DNA of 64,000 bases. Origin: Aquatica leii. Taxonomy: Eukaryota; Arthropoda; Insecta; Coleoptera; Lampyridae. The stretch covers positions 230,848,532 through 230,912,531 of the forward strand of contig CM069432.1 in assembly GCA_035610365.1 (NCBI GenBank), given 5' to 3'. Both the position numbers and the translations under genes were made by a program. This document shows, in pieces, positions 1 to 12,176 of the stretch (the first letter of the stretch is position 1; each line of letters starts with the position of its first letter). Below the pieces are notes generated by a model. It was not told the origin of the DNA. It saw nothing but the letters and a program-made list of their open reading frames with translations, and ran no database searches.

Positions 1-1853
1 ACATGACAGAAATATTAAATGATGCAGCTACTGCTTATAATTTTATGATCTACATATACACATAATACAATTTTATTATAATAAAGTAAATTAATAATAC
101 ATACGTCAATTAAAGAATCTTATTTAAATACTAGATAGTTGGATATAGTTTATTATACCTTCAACAACCATTACCAATAAAACGCCACTAATTAATAACG
201 TAAAATGTAAATCACTAAGTTAAAATGAGTAAAATAACTAAATTGATTTTATTCACGTTTTTGTTGGTATATGCAGTAACTGACCTATAATTTTCTAATT
301 ATTTCTTTAATAATTAAGAGAGTGTGTCAAGGCGTTTATAACTGCTTAATTAATATTTTGATATGATAAATGGAAAAAATTAGCAACCGTAAGATTTCAC
401 TCCATATATGACGAATCAACATTGTCGAAATATTTCACATCAAGTAATAATTGCCAATCATTTCGCTTGTTTTATCTTTTTTAATGTTAATTTTAAACGC
501 TTTAATGGCAAAAGATTTACGATGCAGCTTTCGTAACGACTAAAAAAGTGATTATTTTAATAACATAAAATAGAGTACGCGGTATGAAGTTTTTACAAAA
601 ATTTTAGAAACAATTCAATAACTATTTTATACATATTCAAAAAGTATCTAGTTTATATATATTTTTATAATTACGTTAAAGTGACTAACGACTACTAAAG
701 TGATTAATGGTATTAGTAAAGTGTCGAGTTTTTTTAGAAATATTTTAATGTTTCTTACATTATTTTATAAATATTATACACAGTTTTAACGCATGTGTAG
801 TGCTAAAAATTTGTATACAAATTTAGAAAATGTCTGAAAAAATAACTGTATTTTAGAAAAACAGCTAAATAAATCATAGTAATAAGTAACCCAGTTAAAA
901 CAATCAAAATTTGTGCTAACAATTATTATTTGTTGGACTATTATTCACAAACCTTATCTTAAAATAAATTTTTAAGAAAATTAAAATTATTAATAGATTT
1001 TATCATAAAGTAAACTACAATTGAGAAGATTAACTGTCAATTAGAATGAGTTATATCAAATTAACTTAACACATCAAACACTTAACTTACTTTATTTTAA
1101 TTGTTTTTAAGTTTTCTAAACTTAAACAACTTAAATTATACTAACGATTACAAAGATTAATAATAATCCATAATTTTATTAAGTTATTGTCAAAATTTGC
1201 TACATGTATTTTTTTTAAATGTATGTAACTTAAAACATTTAAGTAACTTTAAATTAATTAAAAATTATGGTGTATGTATTGCGTGCGGCACGTTTCAAAT
1301 TTTATATATTCTAAAGTTAATACTTGGACTGACTTATTTTAGAAAATATCTACCAAATTGTTTAATGGAAATTGTACCACTAAATGAAGATTAAACGTGT
1401 ATTTGGAATGAAAACAAAAGTACATGGAAAATAGTCAACATTTCTGATCATTAACGTCACTTTATATATGCTTGTTCACTTTTTTTTCATTTACAAACTA
1501 ATTAAACTTCAAAATTTTACGTGAGAACATAATTTATTTAATATTATAGGATAAACGAGGGCAGGTTGTAACAAAATTTACTGTTGTCAGTATCTCAGAA
1601 ATTTTACATGCAATACAAAACTTTTTTTATTATATTTAGTTATGTCACATGTACTATGTTATGCAAAATTAAATAATTCCAGATCAAATAGTAACACCAA
1701 TTCTTTAAATTTAGAAATTCCCCTTTTTAGGATATAGACTTAAAACACTTTTTTAGCATCTTTATTCTCAAATAATGATGAATATAAGACATATTTTTAT
1801 TAAATGCAACAAAACGAACGAAAATAAGAAACATTTAACTTGGGTTTTTTTAT
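1..1853. other. AT-rich stretch with no recognised feature
   Basis: Very AT-rich, low-complexity DNA. The short open frames here (up to 65 codons) have low-complexity composition and no motif I recognise. I see no promoter, RNA gene or repeat that I could support. Confidence 0.6.
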
Positions 1854-3030
1854 TTAGTCACTATCAGACTCGCAGTGATGACACATATATGGAAACCTTC
1901 CATCTGTGCACTCTTCATGCGACCAAAGTTTGCAGTGTGTACACTTCACCCATTTTCTTTTGGTTTGCTTTGGCGATAGGATTCGGTACACACTAAACAA
2001 AAACACTACTCGTCAGACTCATCAGATTCATTGCCAACTTTTTTTTAACCATTTGATTTTCTGCTTTATAATTTCTTTTCACGGTTATTTTGCTCTGTTT
2101 CCAGCGCGTCTTTTTCCGGAATATTAGTTAAAATTGCCGATTTCTTTATTTGCCGCCCTCTTAAAGGTAGTTTTCTCGCTACTGCTTTAGGAAGCGGACG
2201 AACAATTATTGGCGAAAACTCTGCGTGCTTGGGAATTTTATCGGTATCCTGATTTTTGACTAATGTTTGTACTGATTTATTTTTAGTTTCAGCTTCAGTT
2301 AATTGAGCAGATGTATGTGGTTCATCTGAAGCAACATAACGATTGGAGACAGAAACATTTGAGGGGACAGCGGTAGAGAGTTTTTAGATGCAGAATTTTC
2401 TGCATTTTTCAAAAGCTGATCTGTGATATACTAAAGATATTTTTATTGAAAGGTTCGATAACAAAAGCCTTGAACCCTTTCATAATATTTAAAAGGTATA
2501 ATTGCTTGGGGCAGCGCACCTCGAAAAGCATGAGATATTATAAATCGTCATTGACTTTGTAGGGTTATTTCTAAGCTAAAAATCTTGGAAACATGAAAGA
2601 TACTTCTTAAAAGGACCATCGATGTGAGCAACATTATAACTCTATTTTACTTAGCGAAATTAATAGTTTTTATTGTGTGGAATTTATGGTTATTCAGAAG
2701 TAAAACTACTGGATTTTGCTGAGATGGGCAAACTTGAGCCACATAATGTTCCATAAATGTACAGAACTCAGTAGCTGTCATCCATCCTGACCCGTTAGCC
2801 GCACAAATACTTCCTGGAGGCCCATCTTTTATAAAATGATCTTGGAATTTTTTTCTTGGGAATACAAATTGGGGTGGTGTAGAGTGTCCTATAGCAGTAA
2901 GACCAACAAAAACAATGATAAAAACCCCCCTTTCACTGGATGTTATCCCACCAATTTGTTTTGTTTCTTTTATGGCTATAACCTTATGTTAAAATTTAGG
3001 TATATTAAACATTTTCCAGTATAAAATTTA
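1854..3030 (-). pseudogene. pogo-like (DDE_1) transposase relic, C-terminal part, copy 1
   Basis: Reading the minus strand from about 3030 down to a stop at 1854-1856, I see the middle and C-terminal parts of a pogo/Tigger/jerky-type transposase in several frames. The block HKVIAIKETKQIGGITSSER matches the family pattern KVIAxKGxKQVGxxTSAERG. Next come VFPR, KDGPPGS and NGSGWM, all typical of the DDE_1 domain. The second catalytic motif reads PVVLLLNNHKFH at about 2670-2705, where the family has LLLDNHxSH, so the Asp has become Asn. A basic linker follows, and the protein ends in a Cys/His-rich PHD-like tail (CLVC..., KWVKCTHCKLWSHEEC, MCHHCESDSD) of the kind insect pogo-like proteins carry. 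Several stops and frame changes break it. A relic of a plain DNA transposon; family call fairly sure, exact limits not. Confidence 0.75.
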
Positions 3031-4089
3031 TCCTCGACACGCCCACTTTTCATGGTCAAATTTTAAAAGCAGGATTTAATTTTGTTCCGGTAACAGTTCT
3101 GTGCAACATACACTTCCGTTTAGCGGTGTCTACGCCCATCATCATTAAGTTACTTTATGCAATTCCATGTGAATATTGAGGTTGAATTTTGTGTTTATTT
3201 AAAAGCCTATTCGGGGTAAGTCGTTAGATTTTCTTGGTATTGACCGTTTAAATTGATTCTCTACACTTCCTTATCTGTGGAGTTCATAAACACCTGTTAC
3301 AATTGGAAAATTTCTATGATGTCACATCGCTGAAGTTCAAGAGGTTAAGTAGAATCTTATTAGAGGAAATAATTACTCAAGTTGCGAGGTTAATTAGAGA
3401 GAAGCTCGACGCATTCGCTTATTTCAATGATCGTATGAGTTAAAGACAGGATTTACTTGTAATAACGCCGTATTTACGTTTCCTTTTGTGCTAGATTATA
3501 ATAGAGTTTTAGGTAATACTGGTACGGAATTAGCTAATCCCCTACTGGATAAAATATAACTGTAAGTATTTTATTTTTTTCTTTAATATTTAATAGTTTG
3601 TTGGTAAGTCGACCATACTTATATACAAGGTTGTAATCAGAATTAATGTAATCTTTTTTGTGTCATATTATTATCTGCTGCGCTTTGATTCTCTAGACCT
3701 TCGATTTTCGTTCTCTTGCAATTTAATTTAAGAATATAAAGTCACTCCTTCTTTAAGTGTAAAAGTTAAACCGACTAGGTCACTTTGCTGTACGACGTGT
3801 TGTCCAGTCGAGGGCGTAGCTTATACTTGGCCTGTGATATCAACCCATGTACTAGTGTACTACTATGTACTTTCTTCGTCCTCTTTAACTACTGTCTGTA
3901 ATAAAATAAATATATATATTCTGTGTTATCACATCAATTGTGTTATTTGTTCTTTTTCAGCTGCGGGTAGATTTAAACGAGATCTCCCTAATTTAATCTT
4001 TTATTGTTTTGGCGCCTTTTCAGACTTAGTTTATAAACTTGCATTACTAAGCCTGCGACCGCATCTCTGAGAACAACTGTGTTACCCGT
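3031..4089. other. spacer between two pogo-like relics
   Basis: Mixed-composition DNA, somewhat richer in G+C than the flanks. I find no protein motif, RNA gene or clear terminal repeats. A 78-codon plus-strand frame (3834-4070) shows no recognisable motif. It may hold non-coding parts of the neighbouring pogo-like copies. Confidence 0.35.
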
Positions 4090-4480
4090 GGATTACCTTT
4101 TTTTGTTACACGAAAACCAGCGTAACAACTTTGCTAACTTTTTGTAAAGTTGTAACTCCCGTCTCGTCTAGGTTCCATATACATTTACATGTATTTGTCT
4201 TTTACTGCTCCCAATTTGTTAAAAAACAGCAAAACGTTGCTTTTATTAAAGTTTGTGACTCTTTGCAAACTAGTAGTTTCTGGTGGGCAATAACGCAAAC
4301 ATTGCACAAGTTGTTTTGTCCCATAACGCTGCTGCGAAAATTGAATTAAATGTGATTGAAAAAGTATAAATGCGGTTACGTTTATTATGTCTAGAGATGT
4401 TTTGATACTGATAGCTTTATAAACATTTCGGGTCTGATCAACTAAATTTAGAATAAAGGTTTCTAAATTCTCATCCAAAG
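4090..4480 (-). pseudogene. pogo-like transposase relic, middle part, copy 2
   Basis: A minus-strand frame at 4185-4478 contains PPETTSLQRVTNFNKSNV and FFNKLGAVKDKY, matching the pogo/jerky pattern PExTSLxRAxxFNKxNVxxFFxNL. After a frame change the next 90 bases read CIWNLDETGVTTLQKVSKVV, which is the first catalytic Asp block (N-[LV]-DETG-xTTVQ-x-P-KV). Copy 1 starts at the equivalent of the KV block, so the two relics overlap slightly in the protein and are more likely two insertions than one split gene. Orientation is the same. It is broken and short, lacking the N-terminal psq-type HTH in any form I can read. Confidence 0.6.
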
Positions 4481-5636
4481 TTATATAGAATAATAAAAAC
4501 TCAAAATCAATCTAAAACAAAAACAAAACTAGTATCTACATAACCAACTTAGAATAATTGTTTTATCAGCATTACTGGACTGGCCCATAAAGAATTTTAT
4601 TATAATTAGCGGGGGAATTCGTCCAAAACAGAAGCATTAACTGCAAGTTGCCTTCGATAATATAAAGTATTTTTTATTTTCTGAAAAATTGGTTCTGTTT
4701 GTGTCAAAACCAGCTTCAATATCAGCATTTAAATTATTTTTTTGGAGTGTATCATTATTAGAACCGTTAGTAGATAAATTTATTTGTAGTTTTTTTGGTT
4801 CTACTAGTGTTCTATTTTTGTTGCGAATTCTCCATGGTAAAAAATCCACTATCATTGTCTGAATTGTAGAATGCTTTCTGCAAATGTTTTTTATGTAGTA
4901 ATGTTGAGTGCAACTACATAAGTAAGAAATCTTACGTATTCATATTTTGCATCGTTAACTTTAAAAATGGGAAATATCTTTACAAATGATTCAAGATAAT
5001 CACAGATCACATCTTTAGTTAATTTTCTATGCTTAGAGTCCATTATTCACAAACCTCTTTTACCAATCATTTCGTGAAGCGTTTGTTAAGATTTTCTTTT
5101 CGTTATATTCTTCAAAAAGAAATTGGCTGTTTTTATCTTTTAGTAATTGCTTTAAAACCTACAATTCGTTACAAAATTAAAACAAATATATTTCACAACA
5201 TATATTCAAGATACCTGAGCAGTCACATATTTCTGGTTTTCTTTCACGATATAATTTACTGTTCTGGGAGGGTTTATAATGTTTTTTTTCTCGCAACAAC
5301 TAATATTACTATAAATAATTGTTAAGTCTAAATCTGAGTCCACTATAAAATCAGAATTTACGGTAACTGTAGATCCATCACTACTACAGGTGGCAACTAG
5401 AACAGACACATAGACACGTATAACTTTAAACAGCATAATATATTGACACACCAATGTTAAAATTCTGTTGTGACTTTATTTCTATCAAAAATCTTTCCCG
5501 GTTTAATTCCAAAAACATTTTAAAAAAATCTCTGTTAATTACCACTCCATCAGAATCAACATGTTTAATACCATCATAAACTTAGGTAAAAAAAAAATTC
5601 GTAGACTAAAACATTATATGTAGGCCTGCGTATCAC
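4481..5636. other. unassigned stretch with short minus-strand frames
   Basis: Minus-strand frames at 4637-4855 (72 codons) and 5206-5454 (82 codons), plus a segment near 4880-5045, have ordinary rather than low-complexity amino acid composition, so this may be further transposon coding DNA. I recognise no domain, and no function can be assigned. Confidence 0.3.
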
Positions 5637-5680
5637 GACAAATGGACGCGGAAATTTGGACGCGCGACAAAAGGACGCAG
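5637..5680 (-). repeat. GACGC-rich, MULE terminal-like repeat
   Basis: Three spaced copies of GGACGC (AAATGGACGCG, ATTTGGACGCG, AAAAGGACGC) lie within about 45 bases, downstream of the MULE transposase tail at 5898-6336. The spacing and core resemble the TTTTGACGCG units in the ends of the MULE at 15722-16863. It is probably one decayed terminal region of a MULE. I did not find the partner end. Confidence 0.45.
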
Positions 5681-5897
5681 ACCATTACGTACACCGAATA
5701 GATACGTAAACTTTCCTTCGCACTTCCTCCAGGCTTAGAATTGGCAGTACTTGTACTGGCGTGTTTAAAAGTTTTTTTTGTGTATTTTGTTTTATTCAAA
5801 TTATTTCCATGTTGCAAAACATTCGGTCACTTTACTTCTAATTTTTTATATTTTGTTTTAATTTTTTTGGTGGAGGTTTTTCAAATAGGTATATTAT

Positions 5898-6336
5898 CTA
5901 AACTTGGAATTGAAAATTATGTGAAGTTCCTCGTAGATATTCCATAATTGGACGATTTTCATAGTCAGCAACTATATTTTTTATGCGCTGTGCTGTGTCT
6001 TTATACACTTTCCTTTGTGGGACTATGTTGCTCTATTTTCACACAATTGAGGCTGTCCTCTTTTTTTTAATGCTTTTATAAATCGTCAAATACATGGATG
6101 ATTGGCGTTAGGTGTGGAGGCAAAGCTATTGTTTCATCCGCATTGTTTGCTTGTGGCAAATTTTCTACTACCTTTGAATAAACATTCCACATGTTTATTG
6201 AAAATAGTGGTTGTCTTAGTCGTCTTCTGTCTAGACGACCTATCCAAGTATCTTCGAAATAATTGGTGACTAGTAATAAAATATTCTCATTATTAGTGTA
6301 AAACTTACTGTCTATTAATTCCTCGTAAAAAAACAC
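5898..6336 (-). pseudogene. Mutator-like (MULE) transposase, C-terminal relic
   Basis: The frame 6076-6336 reads NYFEDTWIGRLDRR, then PLFSINMWNVYSKVVENLPQ and ANNADETIALPPHLTP. This is the MULE transposase C-terminal pattern (YFExTYIGR...RR.P.FP..LWNVY.RV..GLPRTNN..E.W). In another frame, at about 5898-6010, the text continues RKVYKDTAQRIKNIVADYE and EYLRGTSHNFQFQV before a stop at 5898-5900, matching the family's helical tail. The catalytic N-terminal two thirds are absent or unrecognisable. GACGC-rich terminal-like DNA at 5637-5680 lies where the 3' end of such an element should be. A broken plain DNA transposon. Confidence 0.65.
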
Positions 6337-6872
6337 ATGTATGCTAAGTATAACTGAAGGTCGCTAATTGTTTGACTTGGTCACAAAAGTGATAGTTATT
6401 CCTACAAAAAATCACAAAAATACGACAAAAACACATGAAAATTCACATTTATTTTCAATGTCTTCTGTTAAAATTATTAAATAAAAATAATCAAACTACT
6501 TACATTTAACCTTTATTAACAAATCCTCATCAGCACTAAGACGAGAATTGAATTTTATGTAGGCAATATCACTTTTAAGGTACCCCTTATTTTCTCAAAA
6601 CGCAACGTATAATGCTGTCTCTGTTATTTTCCGTCTTTGTCGTGTAAGCTACAGCAAATTCTTTGGCCTCTATTTCACTGAAGATTTTGGTTTACGTTGA
6701 CGACGTGAATGTTTTCTTTACGGACCAAAGTATGATTTGGATTTATAGAATAAAGAAAGAATCGCCTTAACAAAAATAAATATTAAAGTCTTAGTGGTAA
6801 AAGAGGTGTTTTGTGAATAGAAGTACACTCAACTCAACAAGGATCGCCTTTTTAACAACATTAGGAATTCAC

Positions 6873-7012
6873 AAGCATGGCTTGGTTTTCAAAAATTTGT
6901 TTTGAAGCCAAGCCAAGCTTTTGAAAAATCAAACCAAGCCTTTGAATAATCAAGCCAGGTACAATATTAGCCAAGACAAATGTTTACAGGTCAAGTTTTT
7001 ACCAAGCTTTAA
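6873..7012. repeat. short degenerate CCAAGC-motif repeat cluster
   Basis: About 140 bases carry six or more copies of (A)AGCCAAGC/ACCAAGCC/CAAGCCAGG separated by AT-rich spacers (TTTTGAAAAATCAA, TTTGAATAATCAA) at roughly 20-bp spacing. It looks like a degenerate tandem array, possibly subterminal repeats of a DNA transposon. The motif recalls the larger array at 13560-13996. Confidence 0.4.
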
Positions 7013-10000
7013 AGCTCTTGAAAATATTATAATCTTGATGTAAAATTTATAACTCAAAATAAAGTTTATCAAAGGGAATTTACAATCACTTTAGCAAACA
7101 GCGTCAACTGAAGAAATCAAAACACAAATTAAGCAAATTGTCAAACTGAATTCTAAAAAAGCTAATTTTATAATTTATACTTCTTACATAGTAACGTTTT
7201 TTGTTTATAAAGCTAAAGTCTTGTTTTGGCTACAACCTCAGATAAGCATTATCCAGTACACAAAATTCATTTCGTTAAGTTCGGTCAGTGTAAATATGTG
7301 AAATAAAGATTGATATTTGCTGTAAGTATTTTACTAACAATTTTTGTGGATGACGGATAATTAAAGAGAACTATAATTAACGCAATTCAAGCAAGCAAGA
7401 CTGTTTAAAATACGGATCTTACAGTATTTACCACATGGTTAAAATCAAAAGTCAATCTTCACTTATTTAAATAGACAAAACCGGCTAAAAAACTTTATTT
7501 GCAAATCTCACTTTAGACCAAACCAGGAAAAAATTTTATTTAACGCCACAAGACCATCAAGTAAGGGCAGTATTTTGTGCCTATTCCTAATGCTTTTACC
7601 CTGCCTACTACACGTGAATAAATCTAGTATTACTATAACCACAAAATGTTTATTGTGTATTTCTTAATTTGGCACTTGACGCAATGGGTGTTTGACCCCT
7701 TAGAATTATGAAGTTGTGTGTTTAGGGATGAAAGATGCTCGAGTTTGAATATTTCTAGTCACAATTCAATCCAAAAATTGAACAAATGGTTACTGTTTTC
7801 TGCAAAGTAACTTATACGAAACTTTAATGACTCTTTAATTATGCGAACTATGGCACAAAGCAAACGAATCTTCAATAAAAGAAAAAGTTTCAAATAATTT
7901 GTATTAACGTAATTTAAAATAGATAAATAAGACTGAGCGAAACTACGAATTATTTGCGATGACAAAGAGCAATGCGTAAGCCAGTGAATTCTAATCAAAA
8001 TGTCGAACGTTACATTTTGATAAATGCTGCTTAAGTTGTTTGTGTCAATGTTAAAATTTACATTATTGTTGTGTTTAGTGATTAATATCATTTCTGCTAT
8101 TCAAAATTTGATTGAGATTCACTTGCCTATTGCTTATGTTGATAACTGTGATAATTTAATTAGATGACGTTAGTGTAACTGTGAAGATGTCTTTTTTTTT
8201 GTAATTTGATATAAATTTTATTAGGTATTATAGGTATGTATATATTTGTAGGTATTAAATATGTAATCAGTTTTTTGAGTATTTATTGTTATGTTAAGAA
8301 GCACTCTTTTCTTTTTAATAAAATAGTGGTCGTGATAAAGTGTCGGTAATTAATTAAATTGTATTTAGAACGAAATGCGAATCTACTTACTATCATTAGG
8401 TTTATGATGGTTTACTCCGACAGGAACAGAAAATATAAAATGTTTCTACTACTGATATAGTTTATCTAAAAGGTTACTGTCTTATTTTATTTTCTCAGAA
8501 TTGTCAGTCTGTTTACATAAACTTATTGACATTATTTCTTATTCTGGATGTTAACATTGCTAGCAGTAGTCAAATACCGACTTGTAGTACTTGCAATTTT
8601 TTAAAATACTAAAAAATATAAATGGGAAATGTTTGATCAAGCGTAAACAAAACTAATAACATTGCAAGTAAGAAGAAACGAAAAATTAATAAGTAAAAGA
8701 ATGTGCTTATCTGTATTTATATAATCTACCTAATAACATCAAATTAATTATTTAGTTTGACCTTTAAGCTACAGTAATATAAAACTAATTGACCACAGGT
8801 TTATTCAATAGGAAGATAAAGACCAGTAATTCTTGAATGTATGCTAAATTATCGTCACGTTTTCGTTTGCTTATGAACATTTTTTATTTAAGGTAAATTA
8901 CAGTTAACATTCAGATAAAGTTGATTTAAAAAAAACAATAATCGATAGTGCTTTGCGAGTATTATTTTGTAATTAACTGGAAATACAACAATTCTGTATT
9001 ATAGTATATTTTCTAAAAGCATAATTATCGTTTATTCTTATTGAATTTCCTATCTGAAATTTCATCATATAATAAAGTACGTCTAATGAAAGTAGTAATA
9101 CTACTCGAGTAAGAGTTATGTGCTGGTTGTTATTTACCCCATTAAAACAGGATAAACAAAATAAGCAAGGTCAACCAATCCCATTGAAAATTATGACGAT
9201 ATAAATCCTAATCAGAAGCATTGTAGCGAGAACTCCGACACATTAATGCAGTGTTTGTTTATTCAATGTGATGCTATACGGGGATAAGAGACTATTGTTC
9301 GCACCATTAATTGCTTTCGTTATGACGTCACATTTTAGATCACGCTAACTAGGAGACTTTAATAGGCAATCAAGAAACAAACCAATAGTAATGAAAGAAA
9401 ATAAGAATACAATCTCATTGCCTTACGCAACTAAGTACAATAAAAACAAAGTTAGTCGTTTAAAATTCATTCTATCCTAATGCAAATGTGTTGCAAAATA
9501 ATAATAATAAACTCGTGTTTAATTGTAAAATTGATTTCTATTATTACAAAGCAATAAAAGCTTTATCGTGCACTAATTACTTCTTTTATGGTGCTTTTTT
9601 GTTGAAACGGTAATTTCAAAAACTGAACTATAATGAATTGTTTAATTTAATTTATCCAATTGTAGTCACGTCACAATTTAATTGTTATATATAAGAAAAC
9701 GCTGTAAGGTTGTCAAGATAATGTGATTTTATTAAAGATTGGGATAGACGTGGGTATTTTGTGATTAATGCAAACTAATTGATCTTGTATATTCGTACGC
9801 GTTAACAAGTTTCACAATTTACTTCCTTTCCTATAAAATTAATTGCGCGACGTGCAAATTTCATTATTATATAATTAGTAACGCATTTGCATTTTGATGA
9901 TAAAAGGCTATAAAGTCATTTGTAATTAAGCATTACTCGCCATTATCTCTCTTATTTGATAAAGCGTTTTATAAATATTGTGGTTACAGCAAGCACACAG

Positions 10001-10479
10001 TTTCAAAACTAAGTTTACATTTACACTTTACAAACATTGTGAAGTAAATTACATCAATAATTCTGAATGAGTTTAATCTACAGATTTAACAGCTGCTACG
10101 GTTAGTTACGTGTTAAATTATCCGTAACAAGACTTGCTTTAATAAAAAAACAACATTTTGTTGTTCCTACTCCATTTTAACAGTTCTTTAGAGCATAAAA
10201 TAAATTATTGAAGTAAATAAGATATCAAAGTTTTCTGATTGCTTCAAAATAAACATTAAAATAGTACAAATAATCGGTTGCAAATGATTTTATATTAATA
10301 ATGCTCGTTTATTAAAGCATTAGTTTACCGTAAATTTTATTTTTATTAGTTTATATATTTCAAATACTTGTGAGAAATGAAAATCTGGTTAATGTATAGG
10401 CTCATCTAAAATTAGGAAACTTTATTATTAAAACATTACGTGATTTCTATTTTTTTTTATTTTTGCGTATATTTATCAA
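7013..10479. other. AT-rich stretch with no recognised feature
   Basis: No convincing coding motif. The longest frame, 110 codons at 7759-8091 on the minus strand, has AT-driven composition and no domain signature. I see no long tandem or inverted repeats and no RNA gene. Confidence 0.55.
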
Positions 10480-11740
10480 AAAATGGTTCACAAAAATCAA
10501 TATCAATACGACTCCATTTCCACGCTTTTAAATCACTTTTTGGTGGTAAATCACGAACATGCCGCACACGATTTTACTTCCAGTTCAATATCTGACATTA
10601 ATTTGGGTCACCAAACATATGAACGAGCAAATGATTTAGTTTTGATAATACCTAAATGCGATTTATATAATTCACTTAATACTAATCCATGTAATTTCTG
10701 CGGCACGACAACTCACGCCGAAACACACATCCACTTTTGACATGTAACTCGTTTTTTATACGATAATATGGTAAAACTACTGCTGAGATTTTACATGGCC
10801 AACTGTTTATAATATAATTTGAAATGCATTTTAACACAATATCAGCTCCAGTTTCCCTTTTAACTAACATGATCTAATATCTTTACTGCATTATTTACAT
10901 AACTAACATAATCCATGTCTGAAGTATTTTTACAACTTTTAGAGGTAACCGAGATAGTGCGTCTGCGTTATTATTTCTAGAAGGTACGCACTGAATTGTA
11001 TAAGTGAAATGGATAATAATAATGCCCATCGCTGTAGCCTGCTTACACTGATTTGCGGCAATCCCTTTTTTGGATTAAAAATAGTTAATAATGGTTTATG
11101 ATCCGTAACCAAAATAAATTCTCTGCCATACAAATATTGAAAAAAACGTTTAACTCCAAACACTATAGCCAATGCTTCCAGTGCCACCTGTGAGTAATTT
11201 CTTTCACTGTCATTTAATGTACGCAAAGCGAAAGCTATAGGTCTTCCTATTCCCGATGAAAAACATGTGAAATAACTGCATCTAAACCATGTGAAGAAGC
11301 ATCTACCGTTAACTTTACTTTCAACTCTGGATTATAATGTATCAAAACAACGGATTACGTCAACATTTCTTTACTTCTATTAAATGCTATCGAACATCAC
11401 TTACACCAATTATAACGTACATCTAATTTTAATAAGTCCTATAAAAGATACGGAATATTTGCTCTATTGTTAATGAATTTATCATAATAGCTAACCATTC
11501 CTAAAAACGATTTTAATTCACTTACGTTTTGTGGAATTGAAGTCTTAGAAATTGCTTCAATTTTACTCATGTCTGGATGTAATCCATGCTTGTTTATTTT
11601 ATATCCGAGACACGTTACTTCCGGTTTAAAAAATTCATTTTTCGAATAAGCAATTTTAAGACCAGCATCCTCAAAAGGTTTTAAAATTTCAGTAATACGC
11701 TCAACATGTTCTTTGCGATCTAGCTACATCTGCGCGATTG
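10480..11740 (-). mobile_element. Ty3/gypsy LTR-retrotransposon fossil (RT, RNase H, integrase pieces)
   Basis: On the minus strand, from high to low coordinates, I read the end of a gypsy-type reverse transcriptase (about 11740-11350, with ...GLKIAYSK..., FLGMVSYY and related blocks), an RNase H domain (10939-11226, with LVTDHKPLL and the usual central LAIVFGVKRFFQYLYG), and part of an integrase region near 10480-10600 (WSRIDIDF). The order RT-RNase H-integrase is that of the Ty3/gypsy clade. No gag, protease, envelope or LTR was recognised, so this is an internal fragment. It is broken in several places and looks old. Confidence 0.75.
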
Positions 11741-12176
11741 ACGCAACAAAAAAGCTTCAATCGAGCTACCAATTACCCACCAGGTCTTATGTTGTGCCGC
11801 TGCAGAGTGCTCGCCAGCTTAATAGAGCTAACAAAATAAACAAAAATCATATTATAGTTAAACTGAATAGACAAAGTCTCTGGAGAGGCGTGGCTGGTTT
11901 TACTCTAATTCTAAAGGTACACTAAAATTAAAAAGTATTTTGGTGGGAAATTCAAATTATTCATAGGTGTGTAGATAATCATTAGACCTTGTTGAAATTT
12001 GAGATTATTTCAGATAAACACTTTATGACTTTATGATTATTAAAATAAATTGTAATTACACATTTACTTTTCTAAAAGATAAAGTACGGCATTACAAAAT
12101 ATTACATATTTCTAAGAGTAATTTTAAAAATTACTTATTTACATCGAAAAACACAATCATAAAAAAATAAAGCACT

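Noticed and set aside
7759-8091. 110-codon minus-strand frame
   Set aside because: Composition is dominated by AT-rich codons and no motif or context supports coding.
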